A program made the position numbers and the translations under genes. DNA of 64,000 nt, taken from assembly GCF_030867145.1 (NCBI RefSeq), contig NC_134420.1, positions 43,234,912-43,298,911 on the forward strand, in the 5' to 3' direction. The notes beneath the pieces are model-generated. The model was not told the DNA's origin. It saw only the letters and a program-made list of their open reading frames with translations, and ran no database searches. Within the stretch, counting starts at the first letter, position 1; each line of letters begins with the position of its first letter. The DNA comes from Opisthocomus hoazin. Lineage: Eukaryota; Chordata; Aves; Opisthocomiformes; Opisthocomidae. Shown piece by piece: positions 24,208-37,745 of this stretch.

Positions 24208-27200
24208 TCAGGTGATATAATTTGAGTAAGGTTAACTAATTATATCTGAAAGTTCTTAGATGGAAAAATATGCAATAGATTGAGTGTATGAATTGTAAGA
24301 TTGTACCTTTGGGCTGGTTTATGACAGTAGCAAATAAGCACTCGCTTATTTATCCATAGTGAAATCTGTTTACAGTGATACACTTATCTACATGTAAGAA
24401 AGCAGTACAGTAATGCTCCTGACAAATCTAAAATTCAAGGTTTGATTTTACAGATTAAATTTGAAGCTATTGAAATTAGTATGTTTGAAGGAATTATTAG
24501 AATGGAGAGAATGAACACTGAATGCAAGGAGTCTTCAAGGAGGATGCCATCTTTATTATTAAATGAATAATATATAGGGTTACATCCTAATCAAGGCTTT
24601 ATCAGTTCAACTGAAATGTGTGAACCTACATGGGCAAAAAGGTATACATTTTTGCATTAAACTGATGAAAACTTTCCAAACTTACCCTCTACAGCTTTTC
24701 TTCTACAGATACATATCTGTCAAGCTCATGATTACTGAATGCAGTTCTGTCACATTAAAAAAATGTATCTGTGACAAAGATGAGATGACTGTGAACAAGA
24801 CCAGTGACACTGAGCTACAGCAGGACAGAATAAAGCAGAAGGTTTGATAATGAGAGATTACACTTTCCAGCTATTCTTGAGGACCAGAGGGAGGGAATTA
24901 TTTGGTTTATGCTGGCAGCAATTTCCCTAAGCCATGTGAGATGCCATACCTCAAGCTGTTGCAAATGTGGGCAGAACAACCACAGGCCATGGCCTTTGGT
25001 TGGATCTATATTCCCTGGGGTATAAAATATATTGAAAAGGCTCCTAAATAGGGGCTGATCACTTAATTTGACTGTTCAAATGGAAGTCCTACATATTCTT
25101 CAATCACTAACACTTGTTCACAGCTCCCTTCAAGCTTAATAATCACTTCTGATTTTTTTTAAATTAGATTAGCTGCTTGTGGTTACAGTTTTACAACTGT
25201 AACATATCAAATGTGTTAAGCAGTACTTACGCACTGTCTCCTTTTTGAGATTCTTGAAAGCTACAATGAACAAAGGTTATTAAGTTCCTGCTGTGTTTAA
25301 CTTTCCTACAGGTCAGTTTTAATAAACTGTTTGTTTCTTCAGAAATGTACAGTGGCCACATTAATCCCCAGTCCTTGAAAACTTAAAACTTAAACGAAGC
25401 TTTCCCAAAGAATGTTTGAAAAGAGAAATATATCAGTATTCATTTGTGGATATTTAAATAGCCCATGATTTATCCTTTTTCTGTAAGGAAATTGTGGTTA
25501 ATTGCAATGGTTAAAGATTGTGTTGTACATTTTTCTGAAGCGACAATACTTATAGCCTTTTGTTCTTTATAATGTCACTGCAAGAAAAAATCATTCAAGG
25601 TTTTCAGTTTCAGCGAACAAGAAGCACCTTTATCGAAATACAAAAAACATCTATTCTTATGCGAATTCTATGTCAGACATAGAAATGACCCTTTTTGTCA
25701 TTCCTCTACAGGACTTGATTGATTCATGCTACATGTAAAATATACATACAAATCACAGCATTAAGAAAAATTTCTTTTCATAATGTCAGATAATGTAAAC
25801 TTTATTATAAAATACTTCACAATTACATATATTGTATTTCAATTTAAATCCAGTCAGGTGTTCTGTACGAATAATATGCCTTAGACTGAAGTAATGTACT
25901 TACACTAAAAACACACTGACTTTATCCACCTAATTATGTTTAGATAGGTAAGACTGTGAATGTGTCTACATGTGTCTGCTTGTGTATGTATTGCACAGAC
26001 CATTTGTAAATTGCCATAAAGATTAGTCACCTAATTAGTTGCTACTGTATATTATTTTTTAAAAGATCCAGACAGAGGATACATTGGCAAATGTTCAGAC
26101 CATCTTTATGTTATTAGATCTAATTGTAAACATCAACACATTTAATTATCATGCAAGCATGAACAATTATGTCATTACTTTGTAAACATACATGAAAGGT
26201 TAGGCATCACTGCAATATATTATAAATATTAGTAATATCATGAAAGACAACCATATCAAACTTCTTCCTCAGTCTTTGATTTACTCATCATTTGAGAAAG
26301 TCACAATTATGAGGTTACTAACAGAAAAGACTGTTTTTCTGAAGGAGAATAGGTATCTATTACATCTGAAACATTGAAAGGTTATATGCATTATCGTTCC
26401 TTTAATATCATGATGAAGTTACTTATACAAGTTTATACATCCTTGACAATATTTAGTCACATATTTTCTGCCACAAAAAATAGAAACAAAGATTCATTTT
26501 CCTTCCAAAGAGGCCTTATAAAAACTGACTTACACATCTTTAAAGATATAGGGGAGAAAATAGCCTAGGATCATAGAAAGCTGCATTGTGCTTTTTAATT
26601 TGTTTGAGAGCAGATAAGGAGCAGGCTAACAAAATGGTAGTAATTTTATATTATCATTTGAACATGTGCTCCTACACATAAAAGATGCTAATTTTAGAAA
26701 ATGTCTAGACTTAAAGTTGTCTAACACTTACGATTTTAATATTCAATTTTGACTTGGATTTAAATTTGCTAAATTTTCAAACTCTGGACTGAAATTCTCA
26801 TGTCAGGTGTTGGATGATGAATATTTTTCAAAGATTTCCTAATACTATTAAAGCCTTTTATAAGGAATTCTTAGCCCATGCATGCTTTGAAGCAGAAACC
26901 TCAATTTTATCCAGCTAAATACAGCCAAGTTATGAACTTTCAGATATTACAGTTCCTCTTGTACTAAGGAATATCACATACTAGATCTTAGTAAGAAGCT
27001 TTTAGAAATGAGCAATATAATTTCCTGAACACTAGGCATGCCTGACTCAATAGTGCATGACACTGTGTGTGCTAGGAATCCTTCAACTCTACCCAGCAGC
27101 CAACAGGCCAATACAGTCCAATGTACTCCAAGTTCAAGAAACTAGGTCAAGTCCAAATGTGATTTAGGCATGTCAGCATCAAGCTGCATCCATTCTAACA

Positions 27201-28811
27201 AACCTGCTAAGACCACAGGCTCATTAGCTACAGGGCAGCAATCTGCCAAAGTAACTATACAGTTTCCTGCTTAATTGCTCCAGAATTATTCTGCTGTGAG
27301 AAAAATACCTGTGAAGCTTGCTGGGAAAATGATGTAGCATCAGCTTAAAGACAAATGCCTGCTACTTACCAGTTATTTGCCCAGATATACTACTGAAGTT
27401 TTGTGCTGGTGATTATATATAAGATGCAACATGATTACTACACAGATAATTTTTGCTATTTGTTTTCTGGCAAAAAAAATCAGTAATTGTACGTATTGCA
27501 GTGCAAGAATGTTAAATTTCTAAGTTAGAAACTCAAAACTTAGCAAACCCAAGAATTCTGTTTGATTCAGCAATGTTAATTCAGCCCTCACACGTATGTT
27601 TTAGGCTGCAGTCCTTATTTATCTGTTCTTGCAAGAATTTTTTCCACATTTTGCCTAACTGAATAGACTACACTAAGTTCTGGAAGCGTATCAAGGCTAA
27701 ACTGTGAGGGAGAGTAATGACCAAGACAAAGCTGATTCATCCATCATGTAACCAGGAAAGTCTGGAGGAGCAGAATATGTCTGGAAATGGTAGGTGAAGG
27801 ATAAGGTATCTGAATTTGTGACAGAGACAACTGAATCTACCACAAGGTTCTAATGTGATGGTAATCGAGATACTTAAACCAAAATTTTCACATATGGCTG
27901 CTAATGGCTGCTAATAGGCCACATTTCCTGGGTACCTATTTGAGTCATCCTTGGCAGATACATAGAAGTGCCAAGTGATCACAGCTGTGACTGAAATGAG
28001 TTGGATCTATTCTTGTTATCTAAAATGCTCTCAAAAATCAGGTCCAAATTCTTTCAAATTAGCTAAACATTAGTAAAAAATTGATAATTTTCATTTATTT
28101 CAAAATTTCAATTTCTTGTACAGTCTTTCTTAACACTGGCAGAATTATTTTACAAGTTCTTGAGTTTTTAATCATCTTATGGTTATAATACAGAATTTTT
28201 AGCTGTTTTGATGTAGCTTACAGAGGTAGACTTAAAGGCCCAGACTCAAATGACCTATACTCCACCAAAGTATCTATCCCTAATGTCAAGTCCAGAAATG
28301 ACATTAATGCTTGCCATACTGTTTTCACTTACCTTAAGCCAATTTAGCCTCTGAATGGATTTAGCACTGTAATGTTAGACTGACTGTAAACCTTAGCTGG
28401 TTAAATGAAGTTTCAGATGGGCACAGAGATGCTATTTCCATTGCATTATCCAGGAAGCTCACTTCCTTGCTTGTTTTCACTGTTCCTACACCCACTGGAA
28501 ATGTGGAGTGTCTTCATCATTTTCAGGAACTTATAGACAGCATCATGCAAGGACATATGTTGAAGACTGAGATAATAAAGCATACAGCAAAGATTTCAGT
28601 TTCTGACCTCTGGGCTACTTCCAAGCTAGCTTTCATCTGAGATGTGTTTTTATTTTTTTAGTTCATTAAATTAACTGACAGTTTATTTCCTGGTGGTAAC
28701 AAGATCATATTTATAAACAACATGTATCCTGTATATCCTACTTTGCAACCACAGATTTTTAGTAGGAAAACTTGACTATTTCTGGTGGGTGGAAGAAATT
28801 AGTCTGGGAGG
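24208..28811. other. AT-rich non-coding stretch
   Basis: Very AT-rich, with no recognised gene or element. A short direct repeat (TGGCTGCTAA twice) lies near 27895-27915. No frame exceeds 80 codons. Confidence 0.6.
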
Positions 28812-28950
28812 ATCATAGAAACACAGAATGTTTGAGGTTGGAAGGGACCTCTGGAGGTCATTGGTCCCACCCCTTGCTCAGGTAAGGTGAGCTTAGAGCA
28901 GGTTGCTGGGGACCATGTCCAGTCAGATGTTGCTTATTTCCACAACCTCA
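28812..28950 (-). mobile_element. short CR1 3' UTR fragment
   Basis: The sequence starts ATCATAGAAACACAGAATG, then carries the GAGGTTGGAAGGGACCTCTG core, a GCTCAGGTAAGGTGAGCTTA segment and GACCATGTCCAGTCAGATGT. This is the CR1 3' terminal region in minus orientation. It differs from the other copies (TTTGAGGTTGG instead of GTAGGGGTTGG), so it belongs to a different CR1 subfamily. It is severely 5'-truncated, with only about 140 bases left. Confidence 0.85.
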
Positions 28951-31903
28951 GCACACTAACACACCCGCATTGAAGTTAACTTATATTTATTTCTACATTT
29001 TATTTCCTTCTTGAAATGCCTAAGAGTCCTCCATGCTAAATAGTTATACCATTATAATATATCAGGGATTAATATTCATCAGTTTTCATCAACCTCTAAC
29101 CTACTTCTAGGACAACTACTTTCCTAAGTCGAATGCAAATTAAACACAGTACCTTCCAAATCTGATAATCCTGTAAAACAATAGAAGAAGCAGATCAAAA
29201 ACTTATAAAATGAAAATCCCAATGATTTTGACTGAATTCAGTTCCTGTTTTTACAGCTTTTCATGCACTGTACAGATTCAAACTCTATAGTCTGCATTTT
29301 CTACTCAGGCGCTGAGCCTGCAAACATGTAATGCATGCTTAAACTTAGTGGATTTTATCTCCATTAAATTCCAAAGCATTAGTTTTCCATGTTGTGAAGT
29401 TTCCATGTTTCACATGGTTGTTCTGCCATTGCAGAAGAGCTGGTGTTTGTGGTCCGAGAACTGTTTTCTGCAGTTTTGTTGAATATCATCTGTTCTTCCT
29501 GAAAATCAAACTTTTGAGCACTTATAATGTATAACCACTTATAAATTGACAATATTCTTGTAATTGTGAAGGGTTGCCAGTTAGTTTCTTTTCAAAGTCT
29601 AATATATTTTCCAAGTTGTCATTGGGGAAACTGTTTGGCATGCCTCTTCCATTATTGCTCTAGGCAGGTTTCCTGAAAGATAATGCTTTTGTTACCATTT
29701 ACTATCTTTTGCTCAAGAACAGATTGAAATTGGGTAATAAAGTGTATGTTCTTATTCCTATATATCTGAGAATTATTGATTCTGATGAAATAGTGTGAAA
29801 GATACTGCATTAGTTCAGCAGAAGGTTGGGGAGAATAAAGAGGTAGCAAAGCCTGTTTCTAACTAACACAGGTAACCTCCCTGCATTCAAAATTCATCAT
29901 TGCCTTTATAGCTATATACTCAGACTTCTCAGTCAGTCAGAGGTAGTACAGGACAGGGGGTACATGTGTGAAGTGTAGGGGTATGGTGAGTTGTGGACTT
30001 TGTAATAAAGGAAGGTGAGTTTTCAGTGACAGGAAAAGTTTTCATCTTGGAAGGGAATGTAGGAAAGGAAAGAGAGAAGAGTAGTACCCTGAGCCTCAAA
30101 GTATCAGGAGATGGAAATTTCAGCACTGAAGTTTTGGTCCTGAGTGCAAAATGATCAAACAGGAGGAAGAAGAAACTGTAACACAAAATGAGGGAGTATT
30201 TCTGAACAGAGAGCTTAAGTTCTCTTAAAGATCTTAAGCTGATGTCTTGAAAATTAGGGGAGATTCTGAGCTAAGAATGGTTGAGTTGTGTTGTCGAAAC
30301 TGAGTGCAGAAAAAGCAAAATAAATCATGTACAGAATTGGTGGTGTGCATGTTGGCATAAGAGGGCAAGACTTGAGCTAGATTTGAATGAATGAAATCAA
30401 GAGGGGAGACGGGAAAGAGGTGACACAGTGATAAAAATTTGTCCCAACCTGTCCTCACCACAAAGTGTCCTAGTTTTCTGTCTTTGCACTGAAAGTGAGA
30501 GTAAGAGTGCCCCTTTTTCTTTTCTTTCTTATTTTTTTTTCCTGAATTCCTGGCCAGCTTTCCTTTCCCTGTGCCAGAATGTTTCCCTGAGAACCCCTGA
30601 ACACAACACCCCAGTTTTTCACTTTAAAAATACTATCGGTCTGCAAGGAGATAGAAAGAATCCACAGATTGCTACTGACTTACCAGTTATTTTGGCATCA
30701 TTTTCCACATGACCTATCTTGGGAGATATTTTAACTCACATTGTGAGTGACATTTCCGAATGGAAACCTGAGTCTTCAGTGGTTGATTTTGCAGCACCAG
30801 CCAGTCTCATAATTTTAATCTGAATTATAGAAGTAACATATTGGTCCGATGTTTATCATATTTGCTGTCTTTGCTTCCAGCTACACCAGTATTCTGTATA
30901 CTAGTATTCAGCTAAGTGTCTCAGTGAATTGTATAATTCATTCTGAATTTTGGTCTACTGAATCATGAGGGACAGTAGAGGTTCAAAATACTCACCAACT
31001 TTCTAGAGTGTAGTTAACCTTTTGGTAACCAGCCACCTTCATTAGCTGAGTTAACATTTAGTACACTTTTCTGACAAATAATTACTGATTTTCAGGCAAA
31101 GTGATTCCAAATATCCGTCATCACAGCTAGATTTCTAGAATCTCACCAAAAGTCTCTGGATGTAAAAGCAGATTTGATGGTTTTAGGTTAGAAGAGGTTG
31201 GTCAGAAAGTGAAATAAAACAATTGATCTTTGACAGAAAATAGAAACTAAATTCTGACTTCCTCATCCCAACTTATCTAGGAATGACTTGGGAATTCTCT
31301 TTCAGCATAAGTTCAGTGGGCAGGAAACAACACAATCTGCATTCTCTTGGATTCTCAAACATTTGCCATCCTACTGGGATGGCGATGCTTCTCCCTCTCT
31401 GTGGCAATGGAGGAAAAGGAAGAGAACTTTCCTCATCCGCTTGTGTCAGAGAATATGTTCCACTACCATTTAAAATGCAGTTTTCCCCCCTAATGAGTAA
31501 GCCGTAGTATTTAGCTTCCTAAAACAGCCTCTGGATGGAAGTGCAATGTGTTCCAATACAGTTTGCTTTCACATGTGCAATTTGTTTGTGACTCATGAAT
31601 CCCCATCAATATGCCTTCTGTAGAAGACGTTATAAATGCCATCAGTCCTTTATTTGTATTTGAATCACATGTATAAGGCACTGAGATTTCATAAGATACC
31701 AAGCAGATTTTGAGAGGTCAGCAGTTTTCATCTCCAGAACAAAAAAAAAATCATTTATGTGCAAGATTTTAGTGAAAAGTCAATGTGAAAGAGCAACAGA
31801 AATTCCTGACAAAGCTTCCCCCCCTTCAATCCCTCCCACTGCCTCTCACTTGCCATCCTTCTTAGCTATCACCTCTCCTTTCCATCAGGACTGGCACTCA
31901 AAG

Positions 31904-31917
31904 ATACCAGATGGCAG
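31904..31917 (+). promoter_or_regulatory. weak CTCF-like site
   Basis: ATACCAGATGGCAG matches the CTCF core CCASYAGRKGG at 9 of 11 positions and continues with CAG, as in the extended motif. It is a motif match only. Confidence 0.2.
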
Positions 31918-32442
31918 CCTCAAGATTGTAGCACCCTTTAGTGTCTACCCTTTACTGTCTGGCAAAAGTGTTGACATTTCTGCCTTGAATGAGAACTGAA
32001 AACATTTAAAAATATATTCAACATGAACAGTCAGTGTCTAAGATGTTGTTTACACACTGCTAATGGGCTTTGACTTTAATAGAATGCTTCTTAGGTCTGC
32101 AGAACCCACAGTCAGGTGTGAACTGGATATTTTCTTCTGTTATTTCCATTACATTAGAGAAATAACCAGCTTTGCTGCCCATGGACATAAGAGTTGCGCA
32201 TACTATTTATGTCAGCAAATATGAAGGCACTGTGGCAGGTTTTCTTGCAAGCATCAAGCCAGTTATGAGCGTACAATGTCCTCGAACAGCCCCCAGGGAG
32301 CTCTGCTTCCTCCTCTGGGAGGAGTTCTTACGTGGGTAGGAGCAGGAAGAGATCAGGCTCGTAAGTTTAAGCGGCAGAAATAAGAAGTTCATGTGCTATT
32401 AAACACTGGAGTCTTGAGCAGTTATTGAATTCTAATACTCAC

Positions 32443-32511
32443 CGTCACAGGTTTTGTCTTTAGTTGCGCATTCATGTTCAGGAGGTAAATTGTACAAACA
32501 CCTCCTCGTCG
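32443..32511 (-). CDS. possible small coding exon with cysteines, protein not recognised
   Basis: On the minus strand a 69-base segment is flanked by an acceptor (TCTAATTTAACTTTCAG) with a branch-point-like CTAAT, and by a strong donor (GTGAGT). Phase 1-1 reading gives 22 complete codons with three cysteines: RRCLYNLPPEHECATKDKTC followed by D. That is the kind of symmetric cysteine-bearing exon found in modular extracellular proteins. A second frame (phase 0) is also open, which weakens the inference. Its phase fits both the segment at 46131-46231 upstream and the one at 13040-13204 downstream. I do not recognise the protein. Confidence 0.25.
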
Positions 32512-34005
32512 CTGAAAGTTAAATTAGATTATTTGATTGGCTGAACTGGGTGCAGAAATAATGGATGGAATTGTTCATTTTCAAGAGTAAGTTTCAGGGA
32601 AATCTCTGGAATTCTTTTTTCTGAAGGACTCAAAATAGGGACCTGAATCCATCAGAGGACAGGTCTTTTCTGTAAAATGCTAAACAGTCTCACTTTACAG
32701 TAGAGCCGAGTTACAAGAAACTCTGAGTATGTCCTGGTATTGGGCACTGGCCGAATGCACCCCTGACACTTGTGAAGAGAGCACTGGTAGTGTGCTGTCT
32801 CTCTCCTGCAACTCACCCATAGCACAGTATTATTTATGATGGACATTAAAAAAACTATTTGTCCCCTCTTCATCACAAGCTATCAGGTTGCTCTTACTAT
32901 AACGTTTTTGAGACAGCATTTCATGTTTTGCGTATTTGCAGAGTTTTCTTTTTTGTTGTTGTTCAATTTGTCTTTAAATTATTCCCAGTTGTTAACAGGC
33001 AGAAATTTCCCACTAAAAAGATATGTGGCCCTTTAATTCTCAAATATGTGGAACAATTAAAGGCATATGGGTGACAAAATATGGGACATAATTTACCAAC
33101 AAATCCCTCGGATTAATGTATACTGCTTAAAGATTTATCACAGAAGGACTACACATGTCTGGGAAATGAATACTGCTTTCTGCTTGCAAACCCTGTGTTT
33201 TGACAGGCCATATTGTCTTGAGATAGAACATTAGAAAAAGAATGAATAATTTAATCAGAAATAATTGAGACAAATAGTATATGGGACAGGACATGCATTT
33301 CCTCCTTGAAAGCTGAAGTCTATGCATGCTTCACACGACGGGCCAACCATTCCATAGTAAATGGTGAGTTGATCAGAAGCAGGTTTCTTCCTGTTAGTTT
33401 CTACTGAGATTGCTAGCAGATGCAGCGAGTTGTTCTGTGGATTTAAGGAGGCACATAGCTTTTATTAAAAGTCCGTAAGGTCATTTTAAGGTTAAGATTG
33501 TTACCTGGTTGATCTGAATTTTTTAAATCATTTTTTTTGTTCAACAAAACAAGTAATAGAGTAGGGTTTATTTCCATAAAAATATTTCTTAGATTTACCT
33601 TCTGCATCAAAGCTTTTATCTGGAATAATATTCTATACGATTTGTGTGTCTGAAAAAATTAAATACCATTGCACTTCATTAGACACCTCCCTTCTCTTCC
33701 TCAGCAGCATGAAGAACTGTAGGACAAGGTTATTTTTAGATGGATTGAGCAGAATGAGAAAATCTGTCTTATTTAGGAAAAAATACGTATATTAAGAACT
33801 AAATATGAATGGTCTTTTTTGATCAAGAGGTAGAATAAGCATGTGGGACAAACACAGCTTATGTCAAGGCGTGCTGTTCCTGCATTTCCTCACTGTTCTT
33901 TCATATTTTAAATGTTGTTTTATTTCGTCTTCACATTAGAATACGCTGATAGGGTTAGAGAGATCTAGTGGTTTTAGATAAACTCTGTTTATTGGTATTT
34001 TGATG

Positions 34006-34016
34006 ACATCTAGTGG
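34006..34016 (-). promoter_or_regulatory. CTCF-like site
   Basis: ACATCTAGTGG matches the reverse CTCF core CCMYCTRSTGG at 10 of 11 positions. A weaker relative (AGATCTAGTGG) lies 45 bases upstream at 33961. Motif evidence only. Confidence 0.25.
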
Positions 34017-34840
34017 TAGTAAAGCCGTTAGCCCATTTTATGCCCTATGCTGATGTAGCAGGATCATTGCATTAAGAAGAATGCTTGTAACCGTGGGTGC
34101 AAGGCTAGCATTTCGTAGGCTGCAGAATAAAAGACTCAGCAACAGTTCTCTCTTCTGCTTTCACTGCCTAATCATAGGGAACAGCGAATTTCTGGCACTT
34201 TCAAATACAAAGAAACTGTTATTCTTGTAGATTTTAAGATTTCAATGTCAGGTTCCACTGATATTGTCAGGAGCAGTAGCAAAATAGACTACGACCGGGA
34301 TTAGACAATGCCACAGCAAAACCTTGATAGCCAGTCTGTTCTTCAGTCTCCACCCACTGCCAACAACATAAAAATATTGTGTGCAAATTGTAAGTGCTTA
34401 TATGTGATATGCCTGGCGCTGACAGAAAGCTGCAGAAAACATGGTGGGTTTACATGTGTCTAAACGAGAGTGAACAAATCTCTGCTGCCCTGCATGTGAA
34501 TATCAAACCAGTTTTACACATTAGGTGGTTGCCTTTGTTAGAATTCACATCCATATCTGCGAAATCAGTCTCAGGCCCAGTGTATGCAATAAAGTAAAAA
34601 GGAAATCAAGCTGTGAGAATTCTCTTTTCTCTCCCTCAAAGAATTAGTCTTGAATGGAGATACTTTGGTTGAACAGCACTATTTTCCACAACACAAACAT
34701 TTTATTTTTAATAAATATTTATGAGGAGTTGGCAGGGGAGGAAGAGGTTATATTTTGTTGATTAGGAAAAACAGTGATTCAATAAATGACATTAAGCTAC
34801 TGGCTTTTCTGCTTTTGTTTCAATACTATGAATATGTAAT

Positions 34841-34920
34841 GAGAGAGTGTGTGAGAGAGAGAGTGTGTGTCTGTGTGTCTGTGTGTCTGTGGCTGAAAGA
34901 GAGAAAGAGTGTGTGAGACA
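34841..34920. repeat. compound GA/TG microsatellite
   Basis: Alternating GA and TG tracts with an internal repeated octamer, (TGTGTGTC)n, span about 80 bases. Such tracts are length-polymorphic. Confidence 0.9.
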
Positions 34921-34932
34921 GGTGGCAGTGGG

Positions 34933-34946
34933 GTTGCTATAGCAAT
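34933..34946. promoter_or_regulatory. RFX X-box-like palindrome
   Basis: GTTGCTATAGCAAT contains a perfect 12-base palindrome (TTGCTATAGCAA). It matches the X-box consensus GTTRCCATGGYAAC at 11 of 14 positions. Motif evidence only. Confidence 0.2.
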
Positions 34947-35067
34947 TACTTGTCACTAATGATAGGAGGGTAATTACTGCAGCAAATTCCCACATAGCTA
35001 TTCAGCATACAAGTTAGACTATTTCCCATCCTAAAATATTCTTTCTGTTTTTGCAAGATTACCTTTT

Positions 35068-35080
35068 TCACCAGATGGCT
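35068..35080 (+). promoter_or_regulatory. CTCF-like site
   Basis: TCACCAGATGGCT matches CCASYAGRKGG at 10 of 11 positions and is followed by C. It points opposite to the sites at 34006 and 55665. Confidence 0.25.
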
Positions 35081-37619
35081 ACAGGTTACATATCTCAAAT
35101 TTACAATAGTGTAAAAACCCAAGTTCATTGATTACGCTGTCACTGGAATCAGAATTTAGTCACCCCGTTAATTTTGAAACAGGCAGTGAAGTTCTGTCTT
35201 TTGGGATCTACTTTTCTTGAGACCCAATATAAAATTTTGTTTTTCAGAAAGCTTTTTATAAGTTCAATGTCAAAAACATATTGAGGTCACCTTCAGTGTT
35301 GCATTCAAGTAATCGAGATCAGTATGTGATTGAGTCTGACTCATTACTTAATTGCACAAGATGTAAATCAGGTTTTTCTGCAGTGAACTAATAAAATTAA
35401 ACTATTAATAACTGTGTAAACAACTACAAATCAGGCCATGTTTGAAGGAAAATAGACTCAGGCACTGAGAGGGTCATTGAGAGCACTTCATTGCAACATG
35501 CTCTTTAGTATATTCTTTGTTTCCTCTCTTTCCGTTATTTGTAGCTTAACAGTGGCTTATCACCTCATGCAAATCAGAAAAAAATCTACATTGCCTCTCA
35601 TCTTCAGGCTGGTTCATTCTGCAGTGTTTAAAGTATTTCTAAAGGAATAAATACAGATGCAACTTCTTTGCTGATATGTATAATGAAAATTTTTGTTTCG
35701 TGTAATCATCACTAATAAAATGGGCTCAGAAGGTGTGTTTCTCATTTCCAGAAAAACATGGTGTCACCTTGGCTACACTATTTCTTAATGATTCTCTTTT
35801 CCGTACTGATTTTCTTTATCCTTTTACCTGTCTTTTACTAATGAAAATATGGGTTACAGACATTACTTTTTAATTAACTGGTGGCAAATATGTGGAATTA
35901 CAAGCTGCTTTAAAGAGTTCATCTTTTCCCCCCAGCTGGCTGAAATGTGCTGGTTTGAGGGAATACACAACAATTTTTGTCCTTTCAAGAAGACGAAGTA
36001 ATGGATTTCACAACTACAGGCTGGAAATGTAGCACCTAGGCTTCCTAGGTGGATGAGACTGTTTGCCATGCCATAATTAACAAATGTTTGATGCACTCCA
36101 ACTTAAGTGTATTTCTTTCTGACTCGTTATAAAATTTAAAACTGTGCATCTCTCTGGTTACTGGTATTAAAAATAGTACAAGTCTGCTTACCTGGGCTTA
36201 TTTCACTTTCCATCCTTCAGCCAATTCACTGATAAATTCATTTTTCTCACTTTTGTTTCTCTAACACTGCATTTTATTAATGTAAAAAAAAAAACCCACT
36301 GTTATTTGGTGTACTAATATTGCTAAAAGAAACCCTTATAAAATGCAACTGTTTGAAGTTCTTTTTCAGTAGAACTGCGTCATTTCAATTCATAGATAAA
36401 AACTGGTTAATATGCTGGAAGTTAAAATCCACTTGCCAGCTGGTGACCTTGTACAGTAATTAAAATAATACTTGCTATAACAACATGAATAATTGTATGT
36501 TTAAATAAGGTTTTTCACAATTTCCTTTCCTTTGTTTATCCCTCAGGTGAACATTTTGTAAATGGGAAGGTTGATTTATAATCTGCTTTTGATGTGTGAA
36601 TCAGTAAATCTTATGAATCAGTTTCTCCTCAAAGACAGCACTTGAATTCCCAAGGATTTCATGAAAAGCACTTCCCATTTTTCTCACTAAAAATATATAG
36701 CTTGATGCCAATTAAAATTCAGTGCACAGTGTATCCAGTAACCCTGATAATCAGTAAAAACATGTCAGAGAGCAAGATGGTTTCTCCAACTGAAAGGAAA
36801 TCTCAACAAGCAGTTAACCTACAATAGGAAGAAACTCATTACTGGGATAGCTTGCTGCCTTATAGCACTTGAAAAGCTGATTAAAGAAATAATGACGTGA
36901 AACTATATAAGTCCTGGCAAAAGCAGTAGGGAGGGAAATGACAGATATTTCAGCTTGCATCAATACTTATTTTGGCTCAGAACAACAAAAAAAATATTGA
37001 TCGGACTGCTACATTTTACGTTAATGTACAAGAATGACAATTTCTTCCCCCAAACCCCACATTGTTTTTATTGTTCCAGCTCTTTGACTCTTGATAACTT
37101 GAGTTCAAGTCCCAGACGGACTTCTGATCAGCAGGGTAGCTGATTTCAGAATAAAGAGAGAGAAAATGTGTAAACTTGGTGAAGTGCTCCACAAGCTCCA
37201 GCTTGCAAACCTCACAGAGACTGCAGCCCATCCAGCTGACAGACTCTCACCTAATACAACATGTTGTAAGTTGTGAAGAAATGTGTTTAAGTGTAAATAG
37301 TCTCTACTGGCTTCAGGAAGTAAAACTGTTCCCTTAGTTTAGTCAACACATTGCTTGCTGGGGAAGCTGAGAGGCCAATGTCCTAGACTCACCAGTGATT
37401 TCTCCCTGTAAAATGAAAGTTAGCAATAATTGTGTGTATAATATTGTCTATTAGGTAGCACATAAAGGCTTGCATTGTATGTACATACTGTAGTTGTATA
37501 GAAAACATTACAGAGTGAGCCTGCTTTTAGCTTGATGCCTCATACAGTGGTAATTAAGGAGAACAGTCTTTTGATTTGCTACTATTTGCAGTTCTGCAGG
37601 AAAAACTGAGTTTAGGCTA

Positions 37620-37745
37620 TCTTATGCTGTGCATTGTTGCCATGTTTAATCTTCTGATTCGCTAGGAACAATTACATGCGACACCTATGGGGAATTTAAT
37701 TGCTTAGCTCCTGCCTCTACAGCAATTGTAATTATGGCGCAGTAC
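37620..37745. promoter_or_regulatory. possible conserved non-coding element
   Basis: This 125-base block is dense in homeodomain-type cores: ACAATTACATG, TTTAATTGCTTAG, CAATTGTAATTATGG. It is unusually balanced in composition compared with its neighbours and carries no frame or repeat. Such density is typical of developmental enhancers, but conservation cannot be judged from one sequence. Confidence 0.2.
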
